This document shows positions 1 through 8,329 of a stretch of DNA of 64,000 nt, piece after piece. The stretch's first letter is position 1, and the number at the start of each line of letters is the position of its first letter. The notes under the pieces are model-generated. The model was given only the letters and a program-made list of their open reading frames with translations, had not been told where the DNA came from and made no database searches. The position numbers and the translations under genes were made by a program. Origin of the DNA: Nitrospirota bacterium (lineage in GTDB: Bacteria; Nitrospirota; Thermodesulfovibrionia; UBA6902); assembly GCA_016234115.1 (NCBI GenBank), contig JACRHD010000019.1, positions 170,007 to 234,006 on the forward strand, read 5' to 3'.

Positions 1-1932
1 AACAGTTGCCTGCATGCGGATACTCCCCCTTGGAGAGCTTATCTTTACCCACTCGCCGTGTTGTATTCCATGCTGTCTGGCCGTATCAACATGAATCTCA
101 ACCTGCGGGTTGGGTCTGCGCTTTCGTAAGGATTCTATCTGCCTGTGCTCACTGTGAAAGAATTCGGTCCTTCTGCTCCCGGTGGTAAGCACATAAGGAA
201 ATTCACCTAAAAGTTCAGGAGTCTGAAGCGGGCTTTCAGGCGGCTCTTTATAAGATGGAAGAGGATCATATCCCATCTTCTCAAGCGATTTTGAGTATAA
301 CTCCACCTTCCCGTTCGATGTCCTGAATCCGCCTTTTTCATGTTTCCTATATTGATGCGGTGGATAAACATACCCTTTTTCCTTCAGCTCCTGATAGGTT
401 ATCCCCAAAGGAGAAAGCTGATAATCCATAATGTCTTTGAGTCTCTTGTCTGAATCAGGGAGCTTCAGCCTTTCACTGAGTTCATCTATTATCCATTCAT
501 CCTGCCTGCACTGGGCTGTCTGCACAACACCTTTCTGGGCCATGACCATGTTTTCAGCAACAAGGGGATATCCGATGACCTGTTCGACTTCAGGCCAGTA
601 GGCTGCGGGAAAGACATAATCTGCAATAGCCGCAGTCGGCGTCATGAACAGGTCCGTTACCGTCAGTAAATCAAGTTTCTGCAGTGACTCATAAACTTCT
701 CTTGAATTGGCTACGGTAGTCAGGGGGTTGTTTCCGAAAACCAAAAGCGCCCGGACCCGGTACGGGTCCCCTGTCCGCATCGCATTAAACAGCGTGGGAA
801 TATGCGCAGACGGCATGAAGGCCCGCCATCCGCCCAATAGTTTGTAGTCTTCGGCGCCGAGCCGTTTTTTAATCATTCCGCGGGGAAGTTTGTTCCTGAG
901 GGTCGGATAGGTGCGGATAATATTCATTCCGATAACATCCCCCCCCGGGATGTCAATATTGCCTGTTAAGGCACGCAGGATGGCGATGGCCCTTACGGTC
1001 TGCAGCGTATTGACGTTCTGTTCAATCGCCAATCCCCATTCAAGAATCGCCGGCTTGTGCGATGCGTATGTTCTGGCCGCCTTTGCTATTTGAGCAGCAG
1101 GCAGCCAAGTAATTTTCTCTGCCCATTCAGGGGTATTGCCTGCTATATGATTTTTTAGTTTTTCAAATCCGAAAGTCCATTTTTCCACAAATTCCCTGTC
1201 ATAGAGTCCTTCGTTTATAATCACGTTTATCATGGCGAGCGCCAGCGCATCATCTGTTCCGGGACGAACGGGCAGCCACATAGCGCACTTCCTGGCCGTT
1301 TCAGAACGTCTTGGATCTATGGCGATACCTACGGCCCCCTTGTCCAGCGCCCGTTTGAAGGCGATTGCAAGTTTCCCGTCGGCGCTCGAAACGAGCGGAT
1401 TATGTCCCCAGAACATAATGCATTTGGGCGCGACATTGCCGTAATAGTCCCCTACCACATGCCCTCCATATGTAAGATGGCTGACGGTAATTCTGGGAAT
1501 AAAGCACTGGGCAAGTCCCGGCTCATACCAGTTGGGGGTGCCGAGCGCATTGGCAAATCTGACGACGTGCATATAATGATGACGTCCGGTGCCCTGACCC
1601 AGGGCTATTGATTCGGGGCCTGATTCTCTGCGAATGGCATCAAGCCTGTCTGCCACTTCATCGAGCGCATTCTCCCATGTAATCTCGGCCCATTTCCCCT
1701 CTCCCCGTTTGCCCGTTCGTTTCAGGGGAGTTTTTAATCGGTCAGGATGGTTGACGATCTCCGGGGTCCTTAATCCCTTGACACACATCCATCCCCTGCT
1801 CAAAGGTGATTCAGGATCTCCTTTTACCTTTATCAATTTTCCGTCCTGAACATAAAGAAGCGCTCCACACCCTCCATGACATATTCTGCAAACGCTCCTG
1901 TATGATTGTATCCCGTCCATGTTTTGCATCAT
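1..1932 (-). CDS. Molybdopterin oxidoreductase, acetylene-hydratase-like branch (3' end off window)
   Basis: The first ~644 residues of a DMSO-reductase-superfamily catalytic subunit; the end lies off the left edge. Near the N-terminus is a [4Fe-4S] motif C15-x2-C18-x3-C22 with C50, and no Tat signal precedes it, so the enzyme is probably cytoplasmic. From memory of the Pelobacter acetylene hydratase sequence, blocks such as GTPNWYEPGLAQC, FMTPTAAIADYVFPAAYW and GKVELYSKSLEKMGYDPLP match that family well, and Cys143 sits where its tungsten-ligating Cys does. The hydratase's active-site Asp, directly after the second cluster cysteine, is His19 here, so acetylene hydration itself is unlikely. 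ATG codons at 1932 and 1929 are both possible starts, with only a weak GATAAGA ahead. Substrate unknown. Confidence 0.9.
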   Translation of the reverse strand, partial: MMQNMDGIQSYRSVCRICHGGCGALLYVQDGKLIKVKGDPESPLSRGWMCVKGLRTPEIVNHPDRLKTPLKRTGKRGEGKWAEITWENALDEVADRLDAIRRESGPESIALGQGTGRHHYMHVVRFANALGTPNWYEPGLAQCFIPRITVSHLTYGGHVVGDYYGNVAPKCIMFWGHNPLVSSADGKLAIAFKRALDKGAVGIAIDPRRSETARKCAMWLPVRPGTDDALALAMINVIINEGLYDREFVEKWTFGFEKLKNHIAGNTPEWAEKITWLPAAQIAKAARTYASHKPAILEWGLAIEQNVNTLQTVRAIAILRALTGNIDIPGGDVIGMNIIRTYPTLRNKLPRGMIKKRLGAEDYKLLGGWRAFMPSAHIPTLFNAMRTGDPYRVRALLVFGNNPLTTVANSREVYESLQKLDLLTVTDLFMTPTAAIADYVFPAAYWPEVEQVIGYPLVAENMVMAQKGVVQTAQCRQDEWIIDELSERLKLPDSDKRLKDIMDYQLSPLGITYQELKEKGYVYPPHQYRKHEKGGFRTSNGKVELYSKSLEKMGYDPLPSYKEPPESPLQTPELLGEFPYVLTTGSRRTEFFHSEHRQIESLRKRRPNPQVEIHVDTARQHGIQHGEWVKISSPRGSIRMQATV

Positions 1933-2241
1933 TTCTTATCGTAACATTGTGGTTATAAGTTTAATTATATTCACAGGCTTGCTCAGTATAGACTAATGTG
2001 GAAAATAATTGCGTTAAGCAGGCAATTTTTTCCTGATGAAGGGGACAACACAATATAATATTAATAATAAATCATGTATAAATCAATACGTACTAAAATT
2101 GGCACAAATTTTGCAACGCAATGATTCCAGAAGTCTATTCAGTTACACCGGCCATGTTTTCAAATAATGAGGAGGTGATGATATTCATCAGACCAGGCAG
2201 TACCCGTATCAACCTTTAAGCTGAAGAAAGGAGTCAGGCAT
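1933..2241. other. Divergent intergenic region and leader of the EF-hand gene
   Basis: This gap separates the leftward oxidoreductase from the rightward EF-hand gene. It is AT-rich up to the sigma-54 site at 2099. The leader carries GAGGAGGTGATGAT at 2170-2183, close to a perfect anti-Shine-Dalgarno complement, but no start codon lies at a normal distance from it: ATG 2178 overlaps it and would give only 13 codons. The working ribosome site of the EF-hand gene is the separate GAAAGGAG at 2225-2232. CGGCCATGTTTT at 2149-2160 resembles a segment of the glycan-locus leader near 29961-29972. Confidence 0.5.
2099..2115 (+). promoter_or_regulatory. Sigma-54 (-24/-12) promoter, consensus match
   Basis: TTGGCACAAATTTTGCA has GG (2101-2102) and GC (2113-2114) separated by exactly 10 bases, with TGGCAC and TTGCA both intact. 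Transcription would start near 2126 and read a ~115-nt leader into the EF-hand gene at 2242. A sigma-54-dependent activator of the PrsR family is encoded in the same window (31011-32396). Confidence 0.75.
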
Positions 2242-2865
2242 ATGTGCAACATACCCGGAGTAGGCAACCAGTGGGGTACTCACTATCCTATTCAGAATCG
2301 CCTTAATTATATGACCACAAACCTGATCAAAGACAAAGACGCTAATCAGGACAATGTTTTAAACGCGGAGGAGTTAGGGATAGACGCGGAGGCCTTCGCA
2401 AGGATCGACCGGAATGAAGACGGTCAGGCAGGCAGAACGGAGTTGGCTATTGATCACCCGTTGAGTCGCATCAATCACATGACCGCCGCGCTGATCAAAG
2501 ACAAAGACACTAACCAGGACAATGTTCTGAACGCGGAGGAGTTAGGGATAAACGCGGAGACCTTCGCAAGGATCGACCGGAATGAAGACGGTCAGGCAGG
2601 AATAAAAGAGTTGATTATTGCTCACCCGTTGAGTCGCATCAATCACATGAGCGCTACCCTGATCAAAGACAAAGACACTAATCAGGACAGTGTTCTGAAC
2701 GCGGAGGAGTTAGGGATAGACGCGGAGACCTTCGCCAGGATAGACCGGAACGAAGACGGTCAGGCAGACAGAAGAGAGATAAACATTCATAAATTCAAAA
2801 TACTGTCGAATTATCAGTCACTGACATCAGAACAATCGGATCCGGATGTCAGTGTATCAGTTTAA
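2242..2865 (+). CDS. Six-EF-hand calcium-binding repeat protein
   Basis: A 207-residue protein with three 56-residue units, each holding two EF-hand loops. In each unit the first loop reads DANQDNVLNAEE or DTNQD-variant and the second DRNEDGQAxxxE; positions 1, 3, 5 and 12 carry oxygen ligands in all six, so Ca2+ binding is expected. There is no signal peptide or membrane segment, and the first 20 residues (MCNIPGVGNQ...) are unlike the repeats. The start is set by GAAAGGAG ten bases upstream. It is a single-gene unit between a consensus sigma-54 promoter and a strong terminator. Its role is unknown; a matrix or calcium-sensing function is only a guess from the PrsK/PrsR context. Confidence 0.85.
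   Translation: MCNIPGVGNQWGTHYPIQNRLNYMTTNLIKDKDANQDNVLNAEELGIDAEAFARIDRNEDGQAGRTELAIDHPLSRINHMTAALIKDKDTNQDNVLNAEELGINAETFARIDRNEDGQAGIKELIIAHPLSRINHMSATLIKDKDTNQDSVLNAEELGIDAETFARIDRNEDGQADRREINIHKFKILSNYQSLTSEQSDPDVSVSV
2296..2790 (+). repeat. Three tandem 168-bp repeats encoding paired EF-hands
   Basis: Copies begin at 2296, 2464 and 2632, exactly 168 bp apart, and keep long identical nucleotide stretches including synonymous positions. The third copy diverges after its last EF loop. This points to recent tandem duplication within the gene. Confidence 0.9.
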
Positions 2866-2885
2866 ACCGATTATCAGGCCCGGCA

Positions 2886-2920
2886 ACAAAAGGGGAGATA
2901 CTGTCCTCCCCTTTTGTTTT
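2886..2920 (+). terminator. Intrinsic terminator of the EF-hand gene
   Basis: A perfect 12-bp stem, ACAAAAGGGGAG (2886-2897) with CTCCCCTTTTGT (2906-2917), has an 8-nt loop and a T run. It lies 20 bases after the EF-hand stop codon. The stem also lies downstream of the convergent minus-strand gene, where it lacks a U tract. Confidence 0.85.
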
Positions 2921-2994
2921 CCTCTGTAACAGTGAGAAATAAAACATAAACAGATTGCCGCGCTTTCTGCTTCCCCCGGCCCTGGACCTTGCAT

Positions 2995-3666
2995 TTATTC
3001 AGCGGCTGTTCTGATCGGACGGTGTGGTTTGCGTGAGCGATGATCTTTCAGGTCCCCACGCCTGTCACGCCTGTCCTCTCGTCTGTCGCGAATTTTTTCC
3101 CTGTTGTCTGAAATGTTTTCGCGCCGGTCGCTGGTGTCTTCCTGTCTGTCGCGGACATCTTCACGGCGGTCCTTAACATCCTCACGACTGTCTACGCGAT
3201 CTTCACGTTTATCTCTGGCGATATTCTGTTCTGATCTGTCTATTTGGCCCTGCAGCCTTGCCTGATCTTCGGGGTTCGAAGTGTTCTCCAATTGTTCTTT
3301 TAAGCTGCCTAACCGCTCAGCCTTTATTGCATTGTCTCTTTTGTCACGAACATCTTCCCGCCTGTCCCCGATGTCTTCCCCGCGGTCTCGTCTGTTTTCT
3401 TTTCTGTCGCGAAAGTTCTCAGCCTTGTCTACGGCATCCTCACGACTGTCAAGCCTGTCCTCTCTCTTATCGCGAACGTCTTCCCGCCTGTCTCTTGCGA
3501 CCCCTGATTTGTCTCCGGACTGGGGACCCAAATGCTCCGAATCGCCTGAAACAATTGTCCCATCAGCAGTCGTCACGCTGTCCGCCCCGTCAGTCCCCGA
3601 CAAGACGGGCATTGCGCAAATTAAAAAAAACCCCAACGCCATCATTAGTATTGAGAACCTATTCAT
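2995..3666 (-). CDS. Exported DRRED-heptad repeat protein
   Basis: A 223-residue protein with an N-terminal signal peptide (MNRFSILMMALGFFLICAMPVLSG) followed by an extremely charged body. Most of it is a 7-residue pattern, D-x-R-E-D-x-x, in two blocks of about 60 and 75 residues, split by a short LGSLKEQLENTSNPEDQARL segment. Acidic and basic residues alternate regularly, which suggests one long charged helix or coiled coil in the periplasm or outside the cell. A good ribosome site (GGAGG, seven bases ahead) supports the start. No enzymatic motif is visible and I do not recognise a named family. Confidence 0.8.
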   Translation of the reverse strand: MNRFSILMMALGFFLICAMPVLSGTDGADSVTTADGTIVSGDSEHLGPQSGDKSGVARDRREDVRDKREDRLDSREDAVDKAENFRDRKENRRDRGEDIGDRREDVRDKRDNAIKAERLGSLKEQLENTSNPEDQARLQGQIDRSEQNIARDKREDRVDSREDVKDRREDVRDRQEDTSDRRENISDNREKIRDRREDRRDRRGDLKDHRSRKPHRPIRTAAE

Positions 3667-4038
3667 TGGTTTCCTCCTGTTTCCCTTTTAAATATTAATT
3701 ATTGATCTGAAATCCGACCATCAAATTTTACCACATACCTCCTGTCGAATAAAGGTACATTTGCCTGGTCCTAATTCAAGGGGCCTTAAACTCGAGTTGA
3801 AACCGGATTATTTTATCTATGGGGAACTGACTTCCTGATTATGACCTCATGGTTTAATCTTCGAGAATCTGCCGTTCTCTACAACACCGGAGGATTACAG
3901 GAAACTCACGCCGCTGCACCTGGATCGAAACCAATTCGATACATCACTTTCCCAGTGGGGTTAATTTGACGCTTACGTTTAAAGACGTGGTTTTTCAGGG
4001 TCGTCTTAAACCTTTGCAGAAGGCATTACCGAAAAAAT
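3667..4038. other. Intergenic region between divergent small genes
   Basis: No convincing gene is seen. On the minus strand, about 60 bases ahead of the heptad-repeat protein's start, the motif AGGAGGTATG is followed two codons later by a stop, so it is probably not a gene. No consensus promoter or hairpin stands out. Reading frames entering the DUF3106-like sequence from this side carry no clear signal peptide. Confidence 0.4.
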
Positions 4039-4447
4039 ATGCTCCTCTCGTTTCTTCCCATCCATTTCTTTACAAAAGAAGGCGAAGAACAGACATTAGA
4101 AATAATAACAGAGAGAAATCAGGAAAACGTGAAACGCTGGGAAGGAATGACCCCTGAACAGAGGGATGGGATAAGAGAAAGATATCGTAAATGGAGGGAC
4201 ACGTCGCCGGAAGATCGCGAGACTTTTAGGGACAACTTCCGACGGTTTAAGGATATGCCGCCCGAAAAAAAAGGACCTGCTAAGAGACAGGTTTAATCAA
4301 TTCAGGCAGCTTCAGCCCAAAGAAAGAAACCGGATTAAAAAAAACTTTGAAAGGTGGAGAATGCTCTCTCCTGAAGAAAAAAGAACAATGAAGCAGAAAC
4401 ACAGAAAATGGAGGCAAATGCGTCCTCCACAGTCCCCACAAGGCTGA
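4039..4447 (+). pseudogene. DUF3106-like protein split by a frameshift in an A8 run
   Basis: The 4039 frame encodes a hydrophobic start, then repeats of the type W-x-x-M-T/S-P-E-x-R (KRWEGMTPEQRD, RKWRDTSPEDRE, RRFKDMPPEKK). At the run of eight A's (4265-4272) the frame switches. The -1 reading continues the same repeats (NQFRQLQPKERN, ERWRMLSPEEKR, RKWRQMRPP) to a stop at 4445-4447. Seven A's would restore one ~135-residue protein typical of DUF3106. ATG 4039 has no ribosome site, so the true N-terminus is uncertain. It may be a pseudogene, a slippage-dependent gene or a sequence error. Confidence 0.7.
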
Positions 4448-4557
4448 AGAACAATAAAAACAACTTTTCGTAAAGTGTCCTTAACTGCAAAAGCTTTGAC
4501 AGTCGCCTCCGGGCAAGAGGTTATTTTTTGACCGAAGGATACATCGGTTCCCTGACA

Positions 4558-5535
4558 TCATACAAATTTTCTTGAATGCAGTATTCCCCATATGCTTCCC
4601 ATGCCGAGTGACAATGCCCTTAAAGAAAGAAAAAAAAGAGAAAGCACGCCGACTATAAAATCCTTCCGCAAGGCAAGCAAGGTAAATGGGACGGATGTCA
4701 ATATGAACAATCCAAAAGCCGCCGACATCAGGGAATATGCGGCACGCGGCAGAACCGGCGCTAACGGCAGCGATATAAATAATAAGAACAGGAAAAGTAT
4801 CTGCAGTTTCAATGTCTGGGGAGTATATGAGTCCTTCAGCATTTTATCGGGATATCTCTTATAAACGACCATACGCCAGTAGCCCCTCCAGAATTTCAGT
4901 CTCGCATATCTTTTTATGGAGTCCGGATGATTGAGGTGATAAACAATCGCGTCAGGATTGAATACCATTTTATGGCCTTCGAGTGACAGTCTGTATGACA
5001 AGTCCGTATCTTCATTATTTGCCACGGGGAATGACGGATCAAAGCCTCCCAAAGATAAGAATACGGATTTTCTGAAGGCAGCGGAGTATGTATCCACCAT
5101 ATCTATGGATACAGCCCTCTTCAGCATCTCAAATCTTTCTTCAAATTCAACTTGAGCAAACCGGGCCGTCAATGACCGTTGTCCGGTCCTGTAAGCGCCT
5201 TTTACCGCCGCGACCCCGGTGTTTTTCAAAGGTTTGACCATTTCTTCCAGCCAGTCCTTCTGCGGAACGCAGTCAGCGTCGGTAAAAAGGATGATTTCGC
5301 CCTGAGCTTCCTGTGCTCCTCTATTTCTTGCCGCCGCCGGACCCCTGTTAGTCTGCCGTATGCACTTTACCGGGGACCTGCCGATAATATCAGGCGTTTC
5401 ATCGGTTGATCCGTCATCCACTACGATTACTTCATACATATCCCCGGGAATCGACTGATTCACCAGGGAATGAAGACATGCGTTTATTGTCTTTTGGGCA
5501 TTATAAGCAGGGACTATTACGGAATACAAAATCAT
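4558..5535 (-). CDS. GT2 family glycosyltransferase with C-terminal membrane helices
   Basis: 325 residues with a GT-A fold: nucleotide-sugar site VVDDGSTDET around residue 40, DxD-like motif FTDADCVP around 85, and acceptor-side NNEDTDLSYRLSLEGH around 195. Two to three hydrophobic helices (about 245-315) anchor it in the inner membrane. It is the last gene of the leftward glycan locus, 52 bases after the radical SAM gene. It would add one sugar to a lipid-linked glycan on the cytoplasmic face; donor and acceptor cannot be read from sequence. Confidence 0.9.
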   Translation of the reverse strand: MILYSVIVPAYNAQKTINACLHSLVNQSIPGDMYEVIVVDDGSTDETPDIIGRSPVKCIRQTNRGPAAARNRGAQEAQGEIILFTDADCVPQKDWLEEMVKPLKNTGVAAVKGAYRTGQRSLTARFAQVEFEERFEMLKRAVSIDMVDTYSAAFRKSVFLSLGGFDPSFPVANNEDTDLSYRLSLEGHKMVFNPDAIVYHLNHPDSIKRYARLKFWRGYWRMVVYKRYPDKMLKDSYTPQTLKLQILFLFLLFISLPLAPVLPRAAYSLMSAAFGLFILTSVPFTLLALRKDFIVGVLSLFFLSLRALSLGMGSIWGILHSRKFV

Positions 5536-5587
5536 TTCCTATATTGAGAAAGGCCTTTAACAGCCGAACAGGCAGTCCGGCTTATTG

Positions 5588-7051
5588 TCAATTTACCGAT
5601 GGAACGTCAGATCCTTTTAAAAGGTATCGGAAAAAAGTCCTGGCTGATTTCAGCGTCCTTTTTATCTCTTCAGGATGAAGCAGCATCTGTTTCGCCTTAT
5701 ACAGCAGGTAGGCGGGTCTCAGGTAAAACTCTCTTCTTGCATGATCACAGAACCTTACAAGGTCCTCGGGCTGGAGGTGCTCTGTCTTGACGACTGTATT
5801 ATGCAGGCCTCCCGGCGTTATCCATTTGGAGAAATCATCGGTAATAAGGAATCCCTGACTTTTATACCATTCATAAGCCTCTGTGCCCGGATAAACCATG
5901 ACAGGATAAAACTGGACCGTATCAGGTTTCAGCCGCTTGGCCAGGTCAAGTGTCTGCTTCATTGTCTCCTTTGTCTCGCCGGGCAGCCCCGCAAGAAAAC
6001 AGCCATGCACAAGAATGCCCGCCTTCCTGGCGTTTGTCATAAAGTCAAACATCATATCAAGCCTGGAGCTCTTTCTCATATTGTTAAGAATATCCTGATT
6101 GCCGCTTTCAAATCCGACGCAAAATGATCTGCAGCCGGCCTCTTTCATCTTTTTCATGGTCTCCAGGTCCAGGCCGACCCTTGCATTTGCGGTCCATGAT
6201 ATCTTTATCCCGCGTCTGATCAATGATTCCGACAGCTCGATACATCTTGTTTTATTAACGGTAAGCGTGTCATCCTCGAAAAATACGGCCTTGGCCCGCG
6301 GAAAATTATTAGTTATATATTCAATTTCATCGACCACATTCTCAACGCTTCTTAAGCGATAACCCCTGCCCATAAGTGTCTGAGGATATACACAGAAGGT
6401 GCATTTGAAAGGACACCCTCTGCTTGTCGTAATTGTAACCATCGGATACAGCGCATTGGGATTGAAGTAGTTTTCTATATTCAGGAACTTCTTATATACC
6501 CTGCTTACAAATGGTATCTCATCCAGGTCTTCAATCAAAGGTCTTTTTTCATTTTCCACGACCCTGCCGTTTTGCCTGTAGCTGATCCCCGGCACCTCCG
6601 ATAAATTACCTTTGTTTTCCAGCGTCCGGGCAAGATCACGCAGGGTATAATCGTATTCATGATGGGCAACCGCATCAATTCTTTCATCGATGTCCAAAGA
6701 TTCACGAGGTAAGGCTGAGACGTGAGTTCCGACAAGAATAACGAAAGATGAGGGAAACAGGTCCTTCAACTGCCCTGCAATGGAGGCATCATTATAAATA
6801 CTCGGCGTACTTGTGTCCACCACTATAAGGTCAGGGTTGAGTTGTTTGCTCCGCTGCACCACCTTTTCCATTTCATAATCATCGGCAGGGGCATCTATCA
6901 AATCAATTTCATGCCCTTCTTTTTCAAGTACTCCGGCTGCATATGACAGCCACATGGGGAAATAGATAGTGCCGCTCTTTGTAACGGCCGGACTGCGTTG
7001 GGGACGGGAAAAATTTTTCAAAAACGGCGGATTAAGCAGTAGTATTTTCAC
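5588..7051 (-). CDS. B12-binding-domain radical SAM protein
   Basis: 487 residues. Residues 1-140 match the Rossmann-like cobalamin-binding domain of this class, without the classical DxHxxG histidine motif. The radical SAM cluster motif is C213-x3-C217-x2-C220 in SRGCPFKCTFC, followed by a TIM barrel with EDDTLTVNK and GLPGETKETMKQT. Members include methylases and rearranging enzymes for lipids and natural products. The start is GTG at 7051, directly abutting the stop of the DUF362 gene, so the two are translationally coupled. Within a glycan locus it may modify a lipid carrier or sugar; this is inference. Confidence 0.9.
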   Translation of the reverse strand: MKILLLNPPFLKNFSRPQRSPAVTKSGTIYFPMWLSYAAGVLEKEGHEIDLIDAPADDYEMEKVVQRSKQLNPDLIVVDTSTPSIYNDASIAGQLKDLFPSSFVILVGTHVSALPRESLDIDERIDAVAHHEYDYTLRDLARTLENKGNLSEVPGISYRQNGRVVENEKRPLIEDLDEIPFVSRVYKKFLNIENYFNPNALYPMVTITTSRGCPFKCTFCVYPQTLMGRGYRLRSVENVVDEIEYITNNFPRAKAVFFEDDTLTVNKTRCIELSESLIRRGIKISWTANARVGLDLETMKKMKEAGCRSFCVGFESGNQDILNNMRKSSRLDMMFDFMTNARKAGILVHGCFLAGLPGETKETMKQTLDLAKRLKPDTVQFYPVMVYPGTEAYEWYKSQGFLITDDFSKWITPGGLHNTVVKTEHLQPEDLVRFCDHARREFYLRPAYLLYKAKQMLLHPEEIKRTLKSARTFFRYLLKGSDVPSVN

Positions 7052-8290
7052 TTACACAACCTTTCTTGTTATTTCGTCATATTGTCTCATCTGTTCAGCC
7101 ATAAAACCCAGGCTCCCTCTGAATTCAATAGCCACGGACGGGCATACGAGAAAACAGTAAAGACATTCAATACACTTTTTATCATCAAATTTCTTCGGTA
7201 GGTCCAGTTCAACCGGACAATAGTCTCTGCACCGGGTACAGCCGCCGATGCATCTGCTCATGTTAAAGTTCAGGCCCTCGAACTTCATTTCTTCTTTAAT
7301 GAAGTTATCCTGCCTCAGGCCGGAAAGAAAAAGAAGGTGCCCGAACCATTTTGTGGACGCCATATAGGTAAAGAATTTTGTATTCCTCACGGCAAGAAAA
7401 TATTTTTGTCTTTTCGGGCTATGGATGAAGGTCGCAAGAGGGCCCGCCTCCGGCGGTTTAAAATGATATTTTTTCTCAAGTTTAAAGCCGTCAGTAAATT
7501 TTTTATAATCATTGTTAATTATACCTCTTTTTTCAGCCTCCACAAGCGTTCTGACCTTTCTATAGTCAAACGAGGCAAGCCTCGCGCACAGCAAGTCTAT
7601 TAAGTAAGGGTCCTTGCCGATGATAACTGTACCTGTATTTATAGGGATTCCACGTGTAGGCCCAAGCCCTTCCATGGACAGAAGCGCATCCACTATATGG
7701 ATATGAGGTTTAATCCGTTTATTAATATTAAGGATATTCGCTGCAAGCGATTGGTGGGTCTTTTTCTTGTTCTGCTGTCCAACGAGACAGCCCATCAGGT
7801 TCTTAAGACAAACGCTCATTCCCGCCTCAAAATGGGTCTTGAGTTTAGGCATATTTATCAGGAACTCGGCTTCAACGACCTCCCGCGCAACTCCCGCCTT
7901 GATTCCGTCTTCGAAATCAATATAAACAGGCTCGGAATAATTAAGGTCTACTACCTTTACGCCGTAATACCTTGCCAGAGCATCTACTTTCAGACGCGCA
8001 ATGACACTGATATTACTTCTGTAGTAGCCGCTATTAGTGCCTTCACCGATGGAGATATTGTCATAACCTTTGTTCTTGAGATATTCAATGACGGCAGCAA
8101 GCAAGCGGAGATCGGTGGTATTCCCCGTTAATGCATTCATATTGGCATTAAGGTTGGGTTTTATGAGTATCCGTGCAGTCCTGGACTGGGGGAAAATGCC
8201 CTTATGCCCGTCAAGGACCGGCAAAATTTTTTCCTTGATTTCTCTGGCGGAGCCCGCCTTTATAATATCTACCTGGAAAGACATATGCAC
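7052..8290 (-). CDS. DUF362 protein with C-terminal 2x[4Fe-4S] ferredoxin domain
   Basis: 412 residues. The DUF362 domain fills residues 5-270 (ILIKPNLNAN, INMPKLKTHFEAGMSVCLKNLMGC). A ferredoxin tail near 345-390 has two clusters of cysteines (CIGGCTRCRDYCP and CIECLYCFLVCP). DUF362 proteins are presumed electron carriers or reductases of uncertain substrate. The stop abuts the GTG start of the radical SAM gene, which suggests it supplies electrons to that enzyme or acts on the same product. Confidence 0.88.
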   Translation of the reverse strand: MHMSFQVDIIKAGSAREIKEKILPVLDGHKGIFPQSRTARILIKPNLNANMNALTGNTTDLRLLAAVIEYLKNKGYDNISIGEGTNSGYYRSNISVIARLKVDALARYYGVKVVDLNYSEPVYIDFEDGIKAGVAREVVEAEFLINMPKLKTHFEAGMSVCLKNLMGCLVGQQNKKKTHQSLAANILNINKRIKPHIHIVDALLSMEGLGPTRGIPINTGTVIIGKDPYLIDLLCARLASFDYRKVRTLVEAEKRGIINNDYKKFTDGFKLEKKYHFKPPEAGPLATFIHSPKRQKYFLAVRNTKFFTYMASTKWFGHLLFLSGLRQDNFIKEEMKFEGLNFNMSRCIGGCTRCRDYCPVELDLPKKFDDKKCIECLYCFLVCPSVAIEFRGSLGFMAEQMRQYDEITRKVV

Positions 8291-8329
8291 TATATTAATA
8301 ACTTTCGCAAATTAACTACATCCCTTTGT

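Noticed and set aside
2178..2219. 13-codon leader peptide after GGAGGTGAT
   Set aside because: ATG 2178 overlaps the Shine-Dalgarno itself, so initiation from it is unlikely; the strong motif remains unexplained.
3966..4157. 63-codon frame overlapping the DUF3106-like gene
   Set aside because: It has no ribosome site or family likeness and shadows the real repeat frame.
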